DNA of 64,000 nucleotides from Acidobacteriaceae bacterium (lineage in GTDB: Bacteria > Acidobacteriota > Terriglobia > Terriglobales > Acidobacteriaceae): assembly GCA_025462885.1 (NCBI GenBank), contig JAOAPN010000013.1, positions 546,621-610,620 of the forward strand. Reading direction: 5' to 3'. A program made the position numbers and the translations under genes. Shown here piece by piece: positions 1 through 12,000 of this stretch. Numbering within the stretch: the stretch's first letter is position 1; each line of letters begins with the position of its first letter. The notes beneath the pieces were generated by a model. The model worked only from the letters and a program-made list of their open reading frames with translations, searched no databases and was not told the DNA's origin.

Positions 1-1
1 T

Positions 2-3000
2 CGGGCGACGTTATTCAAACTCGCTGACGAGAACCACATTCTCTTGGTCTGTGCTCACCATATCGTTACGGACGAATGGAGCACAGGCATTTTCTTTCGC
101 GAGCTCGCATTTCTTTACCGACAACATTGCCTGGGAGAGCCGGCACAACTCCCCGCTCTGCGATTTCAGTATAGGGACTATGCCGTCTGGCAGCGTCAAC
201 AGATAGTATCTGACGATTTGGCCTGGTGGTCACGTCATATGTCAGGGGCACCTGATGTCAGCACGATCCCTAGTCCTCATCCGAGACCGGCGGTGCTAAG
301 TAATCGTGGCGCGTTTCAGCCCATTAGAATCTCGCAAGAACTCGCCTTACAGATCCGGGAGTTCGCAAAGCGGGAACGAAGCACGCTGTTCATCACTTTC
401 CTAACAGCTTTACAGACATTGGTAGCGAAATACAGCGCCTCCTCGGATGTTGTTATTGGCGCACCTTTCTCAGGACGCCTTCGGCCTGAATGGAACGATC
501 TAATCGGCCTTTTCGTCAATGTGCTTCCTCTCAGGACTGATCTATCGGGAGATCCTAGTTTTCGAGAAGCGATGTCTCGCGTTCGCCTGGTAACTGCCGA
601 GGCATCTGATCATCAAGCTGTGCCCTTCGATCATCTAGTGAAGGAGTTCCGTCTTGGACGATCCTCCAATATTCCGCCGCTATTCCAGATCACTCTCACG
701 TTGAATGAGAAGCCGAAAGAGCGTATCACTCTGCAGCACCTAGATATAGTTCCACTGGAAGTCGGGATCGACGGTGTCAAAGCGGACATTTCTCTGGTCG
801 TCTCCGCGGACGGCGAATCTTTCGACGGCGGCTTCATCTATAACACCGGGCTCTTCGACGGGGCGAGCATGAGCAATTTGTCGGAAGAGTTCGTGCATCT
901 GCTTGAGCAAGCCATCAAAGATCCGGATACCGTGCTCTCTACGCTCACATCCAAACAGAAGACAGTCTCTCCTGTACATACTGCAGTTGACGTTGGTATG
1001 CGATTTGTCAAGCCCGACAGTCCTTTAGAACAGGTCATCGCCCGCGTGTTCAGCACAGTGTTGGCGCGATCACATATCGGTGCTTCCGATAACTTCTTTG
1101 AGGTTGGAGGGCACTCGCTGCTCGCGGTCCGCGCCGTCGCTCATTTGGGTGAAATCGTCGGAGTGCCAATATCGGTTCAGACATTGTTCGATTATCCAAC
1201 CGTGAACGAGCTCGCGCAATGGATTGCGGAGAAGCGAGAATTGAACCTGCCCGTCCGCAGACCGATCGAACGCACGGACCAAAGGGAATCGATTCCGCTC
1301 TCATTCGCGCAGGAACGGATCTGGATTCAGCAAAAGCTGCAACCTTCAAGTTCGTTCTACAACATGCCGGCCGTCAAACATTTTCATGGCCCCCTCGATG
1401 CCGCTTCATTTCATCGAGCCCTCAAGGATATCTTCAACCGCCACGACATCCTCAGGACGCAGTTCGTCGAAGTTGACGGAATCCCTCGGCAGGTAATAAC
1501 GCCAGGTGTTGAGCGCATTCTGGTCCAGCATGACATCTCGCACATGCCTGTGCCGCAGCGTGAAGAGGAGAGACAAGCGTTCATTATGCGGACCGCGGCG
1601 GCACCGTTCGACTTGGAACAAGGTCCTCTTGCGCGTGCAGTTCTAGTAAAGCTCGCGGAGGATGATCACTTATTCATCCTCTGCTTTCATCACATCATTT
1701 GCGATGGCTGGAGCATGACGTTGTTTTTCGAAGAACTGCTGAGCTCATATACCGGGAACGGCCTCGGATCAGATTCCGCTAGTGGCTCTGGGGCGTTGCA
1801 ATATGCAGATTATGCATCATGGCAGCGCACGCAATCCGTTGACATAGTTGCTGGTGGCCTTATCTGGTGGAAAGAGCAACTAAAGGATGTGCCACCGCTC
1901 CTTCCTCTTCCGACGGACTACCCACGCCCTCCGTTCCAAGGAGACAGATCCGATGTCGTTCCCATCGCGCTCTCTGCACAAACGTCGGCAAAACTCCAGG
2001 CGATTGCGATCGAAGAAGGGGTCACGCTGTATATGGTTCTTCTCGCTGCCTGGGCAATGGTTCTAGCCCTATATTGCGAGACAGAGGACATCGTAGTCGG
2101 GACCACTGTTGCTGGCCGGACCATGCCAGAGCTGGAGAAGATAATCGGGCTGTTCATGAACACGGTGGTGATTCGAACAAATGTTTCTGACAATCCGACG
2201 TTTCAGGAAGTTATAACGCGAGTGAAGAGAGGTGCTTTAGGGGCGTTCGACCATCAGGAGATTCCGTTCGAACGCCTCGTGAAGGAGATCCAACCGGAGC
2301 GCACGCTCAGCTACACCCCAATCTTCCAGGTGCTGTTCGAACTCCACGAGGCCATGGGCTCGTCGACGGTTTCTGCAGGCTTAACGATGTCGGACGTTGC
2401 CGTTGATATTAAAGTTGCGAAGCACGATCTTCAGATCTCTTTGAGCACGCGCCCATCCGGCATTAGTGGAGGGTTAACCTTCCGCACGGAGCTGTTCGAC
2501 CGCTGTTCTGTCGAGGGCATCGTAAGCCATTTCACCCATGTCATCACTCGACTTGCCGAAAATCGACAGATACGTTTGGCTGAGCTGTCGTCAGCGAGCG
2601 AAAAGGACCTGGATACGCTCATGTCGGTCTGGAACGACAAGGATGACGTGATGGAAGCACACAGGTGCATGCACCATCTCTTTGAGGCACAGGTTTCGAA
2701 GACACCAGATGCAGTGGCGCTGACGTTTGGTGATTCCACCCTCACGTATCACGAGTTGGATAGCCTAGCGAACCAACTTGCTGGAAAGCTGAGCCGGTTT
2801 GGGGTCCAGCAAGAGGCGCGGGTGGGAATATACCTTGAGAGAGGATTCGACATCATTGTCGCAATTTTCGGTGTTCTCAAATCAGGAGGGGCGTATGTTC
2901 CGGTGGACCCGGGGCATCCATCGGACAGAGTTAGCTACATTCTGACAGACTCGGATTGCAAGGTTGTTCTCACCAACGCCTCGCTCAGGGATCGCATGAC

Positions 3001-6000
3001 AAGGCAAGACGGACTTACGCCCCTTCTGCTAGACGAACTCCTGCAAGAACCTAGCCCAAGCAGCCAGAAGCCTCTAAAATCTGATGTTTCAGCTTCCAAT
3101 CTCGCGTACGTAATTTACACATCTGGCAGCACGGGGCGCCCTAAAGGCGTAGCCATGCATCACCGCGGAATATGCAACTACATTTCTTGGGGTATTGCAG
3201 CCTATGGAGCAGACAGTGGAAACGGTGCGCCGGTCTTTTCGTCAATGTCAGTTGACCTCACGATCACAAATCTCCTTCCTCTCTTCGCGGGAAGGCCAGT
3301 ACATGTCCTACCTGAGGAAGATCCGATCGAGCATCTCGCGGCATTGTTCCGCACACGTCCTGACTTCGGCCTCGTGAAGATAACACCAATCCATTTAAGC
3401 CTTCTTAGCAACTTGCTTGACCCCGCGGAGATGGCGGCTTGTTCCCGGACGTTGGTTATCGGCGCGGATTTCCTCATGGGTGAGTCAACGGTCCTGTGGC
3501 AGGACAATGCACCTGGAACACGGCTGCTTAACGAGTATGGCCCGACAGAGACCGTTGTCGGATGCTCAGCATACGAGATCAAGCAGGGCGCTCACCGTGC
3601 GGGGCCAGTTCCTGTTGGCAGGGCAATCCAGAACTTAAAATTCTACGTTCTCGACTCCGAGATGACACCCGTCGCCCCTGGCATTCGAGGAGAACTGTAC
3701 ATCGGCGGAATGGGAGTAGCACGAGGATACCTAAATAGAACCGCACTGACAGCAGAGAAATTTGTGCCCAACCCATTCGCTCAGCCAGGTTCTCGTATGT
3801 ACAAGAGCGGCGACTGGGCACGATGGCTGTGGAATGGCAGTTTGATGATTATCGGTCGAACCGACAATCAGGTGAAAGTTCGCGGTTTCAGAGTAGAGTT
3901 GGGAGAGGTTGAGAGCGTCCTCCGACGTCATCCAGCGATAGAGGAGTGTTTGGTAGTTCTCCACGGAGACGCGGCATCAGAGCGACGCCTAGTCTCCTAC
4001 TTCGTGGGAGCGGGCACACAAAGCGAACTGCGTGAGCACCTCCGTCGGAGTCTGCCCGACTACATGGTGCCCAGCGCCTTTGTGAAGCTCGAGGCTCTAC
4101 CTAGAACGGCAACGGGAAAGATTGATCCGAAGACACTGCCACCACCCGAGTTCAAACCTGAACATGAAGAAGGCATCGCCCCAAGGACGTCCATCGAGAA
4201 TACCTTAGCCGGAATTTGGGCGGACGTGCTGGGGATCGACAATGTGGGTGTCAACTATAACTTTTTCGCTCTCGGTGGTGACAGCTTGCTTGCGATGCAG
4301 GTCGTATCAAGAGCGAGAAAGGCAAACCTCCGGCTTACGCCTCGGCAATTGTTTGAGTATCAAACGATAGCGGGGCTCGCATCCGTAGTTACGGATTATG
4401 CAGCGGTGCACGTTACAACGCCAGTTCCTCTGAGCAGCGAACTTCTTGAATTGACTCCTATCCAATTGCGGTTATTTAGCCAGGTACTTCCGAAGCCTGA
4501 ACATAACAACCAGTCGAACCTGTGGACGGTCGATGCGTCCATAACGGATTCGGATCTGAGAAGAGCGCTGAATATTGTCTTCTCCCGTCATGACGCCCTT
4601 CGTCTACGCTTCAAAAGGAATGACTCACAGTGGATTCAGTGGTACGCCGCCAACGCTGGCATAGAAGTTCGATCTATCGACGTCTCCGCTCTAACGGCGG
4701 GTGAACAAGATAGGTACCAAAAGGAGATTGCTGATAGAAAACAACGCAGCTTCGACCTAGAGAGTGGACCGCTGGGGGCTGCCACGATATTTGATCGTGG
4801 CGTGAGGGGACGAGTCCTGCTGCTGATTCTCCATCACCTGATCGTCGATGTTGTTTCTTGGGGAATTCTTCAGCGCGAACTTGACGACGCATGCAGAGCA
4901 ATATTGCATGGGGAAATTGTGACAGAAGACGAACCGGGAAGCTCTTATCTCGACTGGTCCGGCGCACTCCGCAGGTATGCTACGGCCGATGAGCTTCATG
5001 ATCAACGCGAATATTGGGTACAGCAAAATGCTGAAGGTATTCCCAAACTAAAGACGGACTATCCCGGAAGAAATCTCCAAAGTGATAGCGCCGAAGTTCG
5101 CACTCAGCTCGATCGCGATGAGACGAAGGCTATCTTATCGGCAATTTCCAAAATGGGAGCCGTCCAGCTCCATGAGGTTCTCATCTGGGCACTCGCTGAG
5201 ACCATCGCGGGGTTGATAGGGCACGAAGACGTATTTCTCGACCTGGAGTCACACGGACGTGAAGAGATTACAACGGATCTCGATTTGAGCAGGACAGTCG
5301 GATGGTTTACTAGCGTATATCCGCAGAGACTTTCAATCCCGACTACAGCAGTCATAACCGATCGCATAGCATCGATCGCCCATCAATTGCGGAAGGTACC
5401 AGACCGCGGAATTGGCTACGGGGTACTCCGTTACATCTGTTCTGACGAAGAAATCCTATCGCGGGGGCGCGATGCAGAAGTCATTTTCAACTATCTGGGA
5501 CACATTGATAGGCGTGGTGATTCTGGTTTGATCCGCCTAGCTAGGGGGCCGCATGGACCCGAACGGGCTCCGGAAAATCCTCGAGAATACCTATTAGAGC
5601 TCAACTGCGCTGTCGTTTCAGACAAGCTACAGGTCAGTTGGGTCTTTGGACGAGAAGTATTTGCCGAAGACACCGTTGTCTCTATTGCCGAGAGATACAA
5701 CGGTCACTTGAGAAGCTTGTTGGGAACATTGGGAACAAGCGACAATTTTCCGCGGCCGCGTATCATTGCTGATGACTCCTCGGTTGCTGATCTAGTGCAC
5801 ATCTCTTCCAGAGAGGATGCAGAAAGCGAAGACATTCAAGATGCCTACCCTCTTGCTCCGATGCAGGCCGGCATGCTTTACCATGCGGCTCTGGAAGAAG
5901 ATGTTCAGTTCTACCAGGTCTCTGTTGCCTACCTCATAAAAGGTCCCCTTGATCAGGCCCTATTCCAACATGCGTGGCAGGCCGTCATCTCCAAATATGA

Positions 6001-9000
6001 GGTTTTAAGGACGTCAATTCAGTGGGAGGGTTTACCCGAGGCTCGCCAACGGGTACACAAGTCAGTTCAAGTCCCTTGGATGAAAGAGGATTGGCAAAAC
6101 CTGACGGAAAGTGAGCAGATGCTCCGTCTCGATGAAGCGATTCAGGCCGATCGCAAGCGTGGATTTGATCTGTCACGGCCTCCCTTGATGAGATTTGGCG
6201 CTTTCCAAGTGAAGGAGCAGGAGACCTGGTTCCTTTGGAGCCAACACCACATCCTTCTCGACGGGTGGTCGTGCTCAAGAATCCTTGGGGAAGTTACTGA
6301 TGTCTATGACAGTTGGAATAACGGGCGTTCTGTCACAATCTCTGCACACCGTCCCTATCGCGACTATATCCAGTGGCTGATGGATCAGAACCAACAAGCT
6401 GCACAAGACTTTTGGATGGAACAAGTAGAAGACTATACGTTTCCAAAGATCGTTGGATTGGGTCCATTACGGGATCACGATCAGGCCTCGCGAATCCGCT
6501 CTGATGCACGTCTGCAGGCCAGCGCGACCGCTGAACTGCATTCCTTTGCTAGGCGGCATTCGATTACGCTAAACACTCTTTGTCTCGGTCTCTGGGGTTT
6601 TCTCTTATCAAGATATACGGCTACCAACGACATCATCGTGGGAGCAACGTTCTCTGGACGCCACGTCGATCTCGATGGCATCGAAGAGATGGTCGGGCTC
6701 TTCATAAATACTCTCCCTGTAAGAATCCGCACAACAGCCGATATATCTGTCGGTGAATGGCTAGCCAATCTACAGCGAACGCTTGTTCAGCTAAGAAACT
6801 TTGAATACACCCCTCTAGTGTGGATACAGCAGTGGGCATCGCTCTCGCCCGGCTCCTCCTTATTCGAGGCGCACTACATCTTTCAAGCTCCATTGGGACG
6901 AGCCCAGGAAGAACTCGCAACAGAGCCTCGATTGCGCATCGAAGGAACGCGGGGAACCGAGTGGAATCACTATCCGTTGTCACTTCTAGTAGCCCCCGAG
7001 AAGGAACTGCTGATCAGTCTGACATATAGCCCTTCTCGGTTATCGCAGAGGAGCGCTCGTCGACTAGTGGTGCAATTTCAAGAGATCTTGCGTCAAGTCT
7101 CCTGCAATCCGGAGATGCGTCTGGGAGATATATCACTCACAATCGATCAAAACGATGCGCCGCCGTCAACTCTGACGGCCCGTCCTCCACACGGTGATGC
7201 TCCATCTCTCCATGCGATTTTTGAAGAGCAGGTGAGGCGCAGTCCCGACGCTCCGGCTGTTGTCTTCGGGGCATCCACTCTTAGCTATTCCGAGTTGAAC
7301 CGTCGTGCGAACTGTATCGCCAGGGAACTCCTAGGACGAGGGGTCTCGCTAGGTGCGAGGATTGCTGTGTATCTCGAGAGAAATCTCTCCCTGCCGGCCG
7401 CTCTACTGGGAGTTCTCAAGGCTGGTGCATGCTATGTTCCGATCGATCCTGCGCAGCCCGACGAGCGGCTGCGGTTCGTCCTCGAGGATTCCATGCCGCA
7501 TATGGTGATCAGCCAAAAGGAACTCCTCTCCCGAGTCACGAACATGGTGCCAGCCGATGTAGTCCTAGACGTCGATGAAATCCTTGCAGCGAGCCTAGAC
7601 GAAATCGACGACGAGGTCAGTTCCGCATTCCTGTCCGCTACAGACGATTGCCTTTCATACGTTATCTACACTTCCGGTTCCACCGGATTGCCTAAGGGAG
7701 TAATGGTGCGGCACAAAGAAGTGACCCGCCTTCTTTGGGCGACGTCCAGCCTGTTCGATTTTCGTACTAGTGATACTTGGACGATGTTTCATTCGTTCGC
7801 ATTCGACTTTTCAGTTTGGGAAATGTGGGGTGCGTGGAGTTCAGGAGCGAGACTGATCATTGTTCCCACTGAGATCTGCCGTTCTCCGGATCTTTTCCGC
7901 GAGATGCTCTCGAACCAGCAAGTGACGATTCTCAGTCAGACGCCGAGCGCCTTTGAAATGCTGGCCTTACTCGAACACGTCGCTGTCAGTTCTTCCCTTT
8001 CACTAAGACTGATCGTTTTTGGCGGCGAGGCACTTCGATACAGCGCTCTCAAGCCATGGATAGAACATCACGGCGACACGAATCCGACTCTGTTCAATAT
8101 GTATGGAATTACTGAGACGACCGTTCATACGACTGTTCGCCGAATTAGCGCCGAAGATGTTTCCACGGAGCTCGAAAGCCCTATTGGGACCGCGTTGGCG
8201 AATTCTCGAATCTGTCTACTCGACGAATTCCTGGAGCCAGTGAAAGACGGCACGATTGGTGAGCTATGTGTCGGCGGTGAGGGTGTAACGCTCGGTTATA
8301 TGGGCCGGCCCGACCTGACCGCAGAACGCTTTTGCCCGGATCCCTTCGACGGCTGTGGAGGTCGACTCTACCGTTCTGGAGATTTGGCACGGGTACGAGC
8401 AGACGGCGAACTCACGTATTGCGGAAGGGCGGATAGGCAAATCAAGATAAACGGGTATCGGATCGAGATGGGGGAGATTGAAGCGAGAATCCGGGATTAT
8501 CCCGGCGTCGTCGCAACCGTTGTCACTACGAAAACAGAACTTTCTGGCATGAAGGCGTTGTGTGCATATTACGTTTCCAGTGCACGCATACCACCTCATG
8601 ATTTCAGGGCTTATCTGACAAGCTGTCTCCCCCAACACATGGTCCCAGCTGCTTTCGTTCTTGTTAGAGAGTTTCCCCTCACGTCCAATGGCAAGCTCAA
8701 TTACGACGAGTTGCCGTCACCTGAACCCCATGACTATTCGGTAGCCGTATATAGAGAACCTACCGGAAGCACTGAGGTTCGTTTGGCTTCCATCTGGGAA
8801 GAGGTCTTGGCTACTCAACGCGTCGGCCGGCTGGACAATTTCTTCGCGCTCGGTGGCCATTCTCTACATGTAATGAGGATCGTCGCAATGATCCACACTG
8901 CTTTTGGTGTTCGGCTCAACATCAAGGCCATATTCGCGCATCCTCTTCTTTCGTCGATGGCCGCGGAGATTGATCACGCTCTGCATCCATCAGGTTACGA

Positions 9001-9043
9001 GCAGGGCGAACAGTTAGCTGCGAAAGTAATCACTATTCCTTAA
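2..9043 (+). CDS. Nonribosomal peptide synthetase, 5' partial: (C)-T / C-A-T-E / C-A-T
   Basis: Frame is open to the left edge (RATLFKLADENHILLVCAHHIVTDEWS). T motifs DNFFEVGGHSLL, NYNFFALGGDSLL, DNFFALGGHSL. A motifs YVIYTSGSTGRPKG and YVIYTSGSTGLPKG. C motifs HHIICDGWS and HHILLDGWS. E-domain motifs HHLIVDVVSW and VIFNYLGHI. Confidence 0.97.
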   Translation, partial: RATLFKLADENHILLVCAHHIVTDEWSTGIFFRELAFLYRQHCLGEPAQLPALRFQYRDYAVWQRQQIVSDDLAWWSRHMSGAPDVSTIPSPHPRPAVLSNRGAFQPIRISQELALQIREFAKRERSTLFITFLTALQTLVAKYSASSDVVIGAPFSGRLRPEWNDLIGLFVNVLPLRTDLSGDPSFREAMSRVRLVTAEASDHQAVPFDHLVKEFRLGRSSNIPPLFQITLTLNEKPKERITLQHLDIVPLEVGIDGVKADISLVVSADGESFDGGFIYNTGLFDGASMSNLSEEFVHLLEQAIKDPDTVLSTLTSKQKTVSPVHTAVDVGMRFVKPDSPLEQVIARVFSTVLARSHIGASDNFFEVGGHSLLAVRAVAHLGEIVGVPISVQTLFDYPTVNELAQWIAEKRELNLPVRRPIERTDQRESIPLSFAQERIWIQQKLQPSSSFYNMPAVKHFHGPLDAASFHRALKDIFNRHDILRTQFVEVDGIPRQVITPGVERILVQHDISHMPVPQREEERQAFIMRTAAAPFDLEQGPLARAVLVKLAEDDHLFILCFHHIICDGWSMTLFFEELLSSYTGNGLGSDSASGSGALQYADYASWQRTQSVDIVAGGLIWWKEQLKDVPPLLPLPTDYPRPPFQGDRSDVVPIALSAQTSAKLQAIAIEEGVTLYMVLLAAWAMVLALYCETEDIVVGTTVAGRTMPELEKIIGLFMNTVVIRTNVSDNPTFQEVITRVKRGALGAFDHQEIPFERLVKEIQPERTLSYTPIFQVLFELHEAMGSSTVSAGLTMSDVAVDIKVAKHDLQISLSTRPSGISGGLTFRTELFDRCSVEGIVSHFTHVITRLAENRQIRLAELSSASEKDLDTLMSVWNDKDDVMEAHRCMHHLFEAQVSKTPDAVALTFGDSTLTYHELDSLANQLAGKLSRFGVQQEARVGIYLERGFDIIVAIFGVLKSGGAYVPVDPGHPSDRVSYILTDSDCKVVLTNASLRDRMTRQDGLTPLLLDELLQEPSPSSQKPLKSDVSASNLAYVIYTSGSTGRPKGVAMHHRGICNYISWGIAAYGADSGNGAPVFSSMSVDLTITNLLPLFAGRPVHVLPEEDPIEHLAALFRTRPDFGLVKITPIHLSLLSNLLDPAEMAACSRTLVIGADFLMGESTVLWQDNAPGTRLLNEYGPTETVVGCSAYEIKQGAHRAGPVPVGRAIQNLKFYVLDSEMTPVAPGIRGELYIGGMGVARGYLNRTALTAEKFVPNPFAQPGSRMYKSGDWARWLWNGSLMIIGRTDNQVKVRGFRVELGEVESVLRRHPAIEECLVVLHGDAASERRLVSYFVGAGTQSELREHLRRSLPDYMVPSAFVKLEALPRTATGKIDPKTLPPPEFKPEHEEGIAPRTSIENTLAGIWADVLGIDNVGVNYNFFALGGDSLLAMQVVSRARKANLRLTPRQLFEYQTIAGLASVVTDYAAVHVTTPVPLSSELLELTPIQLRLFSQVLPKPEHNNQSNLWTVDASITDSDLRRALNIVFSRHDALRLRFKRNDSQWIQWYAANAGIEVRSIDVSALTAGEQDRYQKEIADRKQRSFDLESGPLGAATIFDRGVRGRVLLLILHHLIVDVVSWGILQRELDDACRAILHGEIVTEDEPGSSYLDWSGALRRYATADELHDQREYWVQQNAEGIPKLKTDYPGRNLQSDSAEVRTQLDRDETKAILSAISKMGAVQLHEVLIWALAETIAGLIGHEDVFLDLESHGREEITTDLDLSRTVGWFTSVYPQRLSIPTTAVITDRIASIAHQLRKVPDRGIGYGVLRYICSDEEILSRGRDAEVIFNYLGHIDRRGDSGLIRLARGPHGPERAPENPREYLLELNCAVVSDKLQVSWVFGREVFAEDTVVSIAERYNGHLRSLLGTLGTSDNFPRPRIIADDSSVADLVHISSREDAESEDIQDAYPLAPMQAGMLYHAALEEDVQFYQVSVAYLIKGPLDQALFQHAWQAVISKYEVLRTSIQWEGLPEARQRVHKSVQVPWMKEDWQNLTESEQMLRLDEAIQADRKRGFDLSRPPLMRFGAFQVKEQETWFLWSQHHILLDGWSCSRILGEVTDVYDSWNNGRSVTISAHRPYRDYIQWLMDQNQQAAQDFWMEQVEDYTFPKIVGLGPLRDHDQASRIRSDARLQASATAELHSFARRHSITLNTLCLGLWGFLLSRYTATNDIIVGATFSGRHVDLDGIEEMVGLFINTLPVRIRTTADISVGEWLANLQRTLVQLRNFEYTPLVWIQQWASLSPGSSLFEAHYIFQAPLGRAQEELATEPRLRIEGTRGTEWNHYPLSLLVAPEKELLISLTYSPSRLSQRSARRLVVQFQEILRQVSCNPEMRLGDISLTIDQNDAPPSTLTARPPHGDAPSLHAIFEEQVRRSPDAPAVVFGASTLSYSELNRRANCIARELLGRGVSLGARIAVYLERNLSLPAALLGVLKAGACYVPIDPAQPDERLRFVLEDSMPHMVISQKELLSRVTNMVPADVVLDVDEILAASLDEIDDEVSSAFLSATDDCLSYVIYTSGSTGLPKGVMVRHKEVTRLLWATSSLFDFRTSDTWTMFHSFAFDFSVWEMWGAWSSGARLIIVPTEICRSPDLFREMLSNQQVTILSQTPSAFEMLALLEHVAVSSSLSLRLIVFGGEALRYSALKPWIEHHGDTNPTLFNMYGITETTVHTTVRRISAEDVSTELESPIGTALANSRICLLDEFLEPVKDGTIGELCVGGEGVTLGYMGRPDLTAERFCPDPFDGCGGRLYRSGDLARVRADGELTYCGRADRQIKINGYRIEMGEIEARIRDYPGVVATVVTTKTELSGMKALCAYYVSSARIPPHDFRAYLTSCLPQHMVPAAFVLVREFPLTSNGKLNYDELPSPEPHDYSVAVYREPTGSTEVRLASIWEEVLATQRVGRLDNFFALGGHSLHVMRIVAMIHTAFGVRLNIKAIFAHPLLSSMAAEIDHALHPSGYEQGEQLAAKVITIP

Positions 9044-9059
9044 TTGAGGAAAGCACAAC

Positions 9060-12000
9060 ATGTCATCGCGCGCCTCATCACTTAATTCCTCTCCGGACTC
9101 GCTGGGTCCCCTTCAGAGCGGTGCACTCGATCGACCGCAATCTGATGCCTGGATAGCCCAAGAAGTTAACGAGACGTTGGGCCTCTCGTCAACTGCATCG
9201 TATGCGCAGGAACGACTATGGTTCCTAGAACGCGTCGGTCAAGGCGGAGTAGCTTACAACATCTTAGCGCCGATACATCTTAGAGGAAGATTGGACCCTG
9301 TAGCGTTTGAAGAAGCCTTCTGTGAAGTGGTTAGGAGGCATGACACTCTCACGACTTCGTTTGAAGAGAGAGACGGCGTACTCCTGCAGACAATCGACCC
9401 GCTTCACCAGGTGGAATTTAAGTTTCTCAATCTGGAATCGTTTGACCAAATCGAACGTGATCGAATTGCCAAGGAGAAATTCGCACACATCTGGAAAAAT
9501 CCGTTCGACCTCACGTCGGCGCCGCTTTACCGTGCTCAGTTGTTGAAGCTGTCGCAAGACGAATATTGGTTCCTCTTCTGCATTCATCATATTGTTTGTG
9601 ATGGCTGGAGTATGGGAATCATATTCCAAGAGCTTTGGGCTTTCTATAACGCATATCGGGACGGGCTACCGTCACCATTGCCCGATCTCCCAATGCGGTA
9701 CATCGATTTCTCAAGAGGGCAACGGAAAGACGCTGGATCGGCGACCGAGGTCGCGGCGCTGGCATATTGGAAAGAACATCTTACAGGTGCTCCGCCTCAG
9801 ATATCGCTGCCAACCGATTTTCCCCGTCCGGGACATTCGACGCTCCGAGGTGCGAGTGTCCCCGTCGTCCTTGGCCACGACGCTCTTCACAAGTTACAAC
9901 GTTTTGCTACTCAAGAATCCGTAACGCTGTATATGGTAGTTCTCGCAGCTTTCACGGTTCTGCTCTCTCGCTATGCGGAAAGTGACGATATTGTAGTGGG
10001 GACTCTCGCAGCGGGCCGGACGCTTCCAGCCACTCAGGGGCTTGTTGGATTGTTTATGAACACACTCGCCCTGCGTGTCGATCTGTCGGGAGATCCATCG
10101 TTTTGCTCCCTGGTCGGACGAGTTCGCGAAGTCGTCCTCAACGGCTACGAATATCAAGACCTTCCGTTTGGGCGACTCATCGAGGAGGTCCGCCCCGAAC
10201 GCAGCTTGAGTCACGCCGCGCTGTTCCAAGTACTGTTCCAAATGGCATTTGTGGATGGCGCAGATTCCAGCCAGCTAGCACGTGATTTGGAAGTGAGGGC
10301 CATCCCGATCGAGAGCAGAGACACAGCAAAGTTCGACTTGACGCTTGATCTCGGCGTCCAGCCTTCGGGAATGAACGGAGCGTTGGAATACAGTCCCGAT
10401 CTGTATAAAGAGAGTACGATCCGCAACATGGTTACTCAGTTCCAGCGAATACTGGAGCAAGTTGCGGAGGAACCTCTCAAACCCATTTCTTCGCTTCGCC
10501 TAGTGGGCGATGACGAATGGGAGCGAGTCGTTCATTCTTGGAACCAAACGGCACGGAGTTATCCAATTCATCGAACGATCCAGGATATGTTTGAAAGCCA
10601 GGTAGATCGTACCCCGGACGCTCCGGCCGTTATCAGCCATGGGGAACAAACATTGAGGTTTGCGGATCTTGATATCCGAGCAAACCAACTGGCTCATTAT
10701 CTGCAACAATCCGGAGTCGGCCCCGAGGTTAGAGTCGGGATCTGTATGGATCGGGTTCCTGATCTTCTCGTCTCGATCTTCGGGGTATTGAAAGCCGGAG
10801 GAGCGTATGTTCCGCTCGAACCAAGCCATCCCTCAGAAAGACGCAACTACATGCTTTCCGATTCAGATGTGTCGCTTCTCCTGACACAGACGCGGTACGT
10901 GGAGGGCTCTGGACTTCCGAATAGAGTACGACCGATACTACTCGATTCTGCTACAGCTTCCGCCGAAATAGCAGCCCAGCCGACAGAGAGGCCCGTTAGC
11001 ACCGTAGATTCTAAGAACCTCTGCTATGTGATCTATACGTCAGGCAGCACCGGGCGTCCAAAAGGTGTTGCAATGCATCATGCGGGAGTCTGCAACTACA
11101 TTGCATGGGGCATTGATGCCTATGCCGCTGGCTCTGGAAATGGCGCTCCGGTCTTCACCTCAATGGCAGTGGATCTTACCTTCACAAATCTGCTTCCCCT
11201 CTTCGCGGGTCGCTCGGTTATGATGTTTCCCGAGGAAAATCCCGTTGAAGCGTTAGCCGAAGTGTTAAGACAAAAGCCGGACTTCAGCCTGATCAAAATC
11301 ACTCCAACTCACTTAAGTCTTCTCACTCCTTTGCTCGAAGATGCCGAGTTGAGCGGCGCCACACGATCCTTGATAGTCGGGGCAGATTTTCTTAGAGCAG
11401 AGACCACTCTCTTCTGGCAGGACAATGAGAATGGCACCAGGCTGTTTAATGAATATGGTCCGACGGAGACCGTAGTAGGTTGTTCTGCTCAGTTTATGGA
11501 AACGGGCCGGTTTAGAGCCGGCCTCGTTCCTGTCGGCGGACCTATATCGAACATTAGGTTTTATGTGCTCGACGATCAGATGGAACCTGTTCCTATCGGA
11601 ATGCCTGGCGAACTGTACATCGGAGGTATAGGCGTCGCCCGCGGCTATCTAAACCGTCCTGGCTTGACAGCCGAGAAATTTCTGCCGGACGCATTTGGGT
11701 CAACCGCAGGTCGGTTGTATAAGACCGGTGATCGCGCTCGCTGGACGGAGGAAGGAACCCTCCTCGTTTTGGGCCGCCTTGACAATCAGCTCAAAGTTCG
11801 GGGTTATCGGGTTGAGTTGGGGGAAGTCGATGCAGTGTTGCGGAGGCACCCTGACGTCATCGAATGTTTAATTACAGCTCGAACAAATCAATTAGGTGAT
11901 ACGCACCTTATCGCATATGTTGTCGGTCGCGCCTCAGAGCAAGCATTTCGGACCCACATGCGTCAGCACCTTCCGGAATACATGCAACCACAAAATTTTG

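Noticed and set aside
3202-3582. Minus-strand ORFs inside the NRPS genes (for example 126 aa)
   Set aside because: Antisense to A-domain core motifs; no independent evidence.
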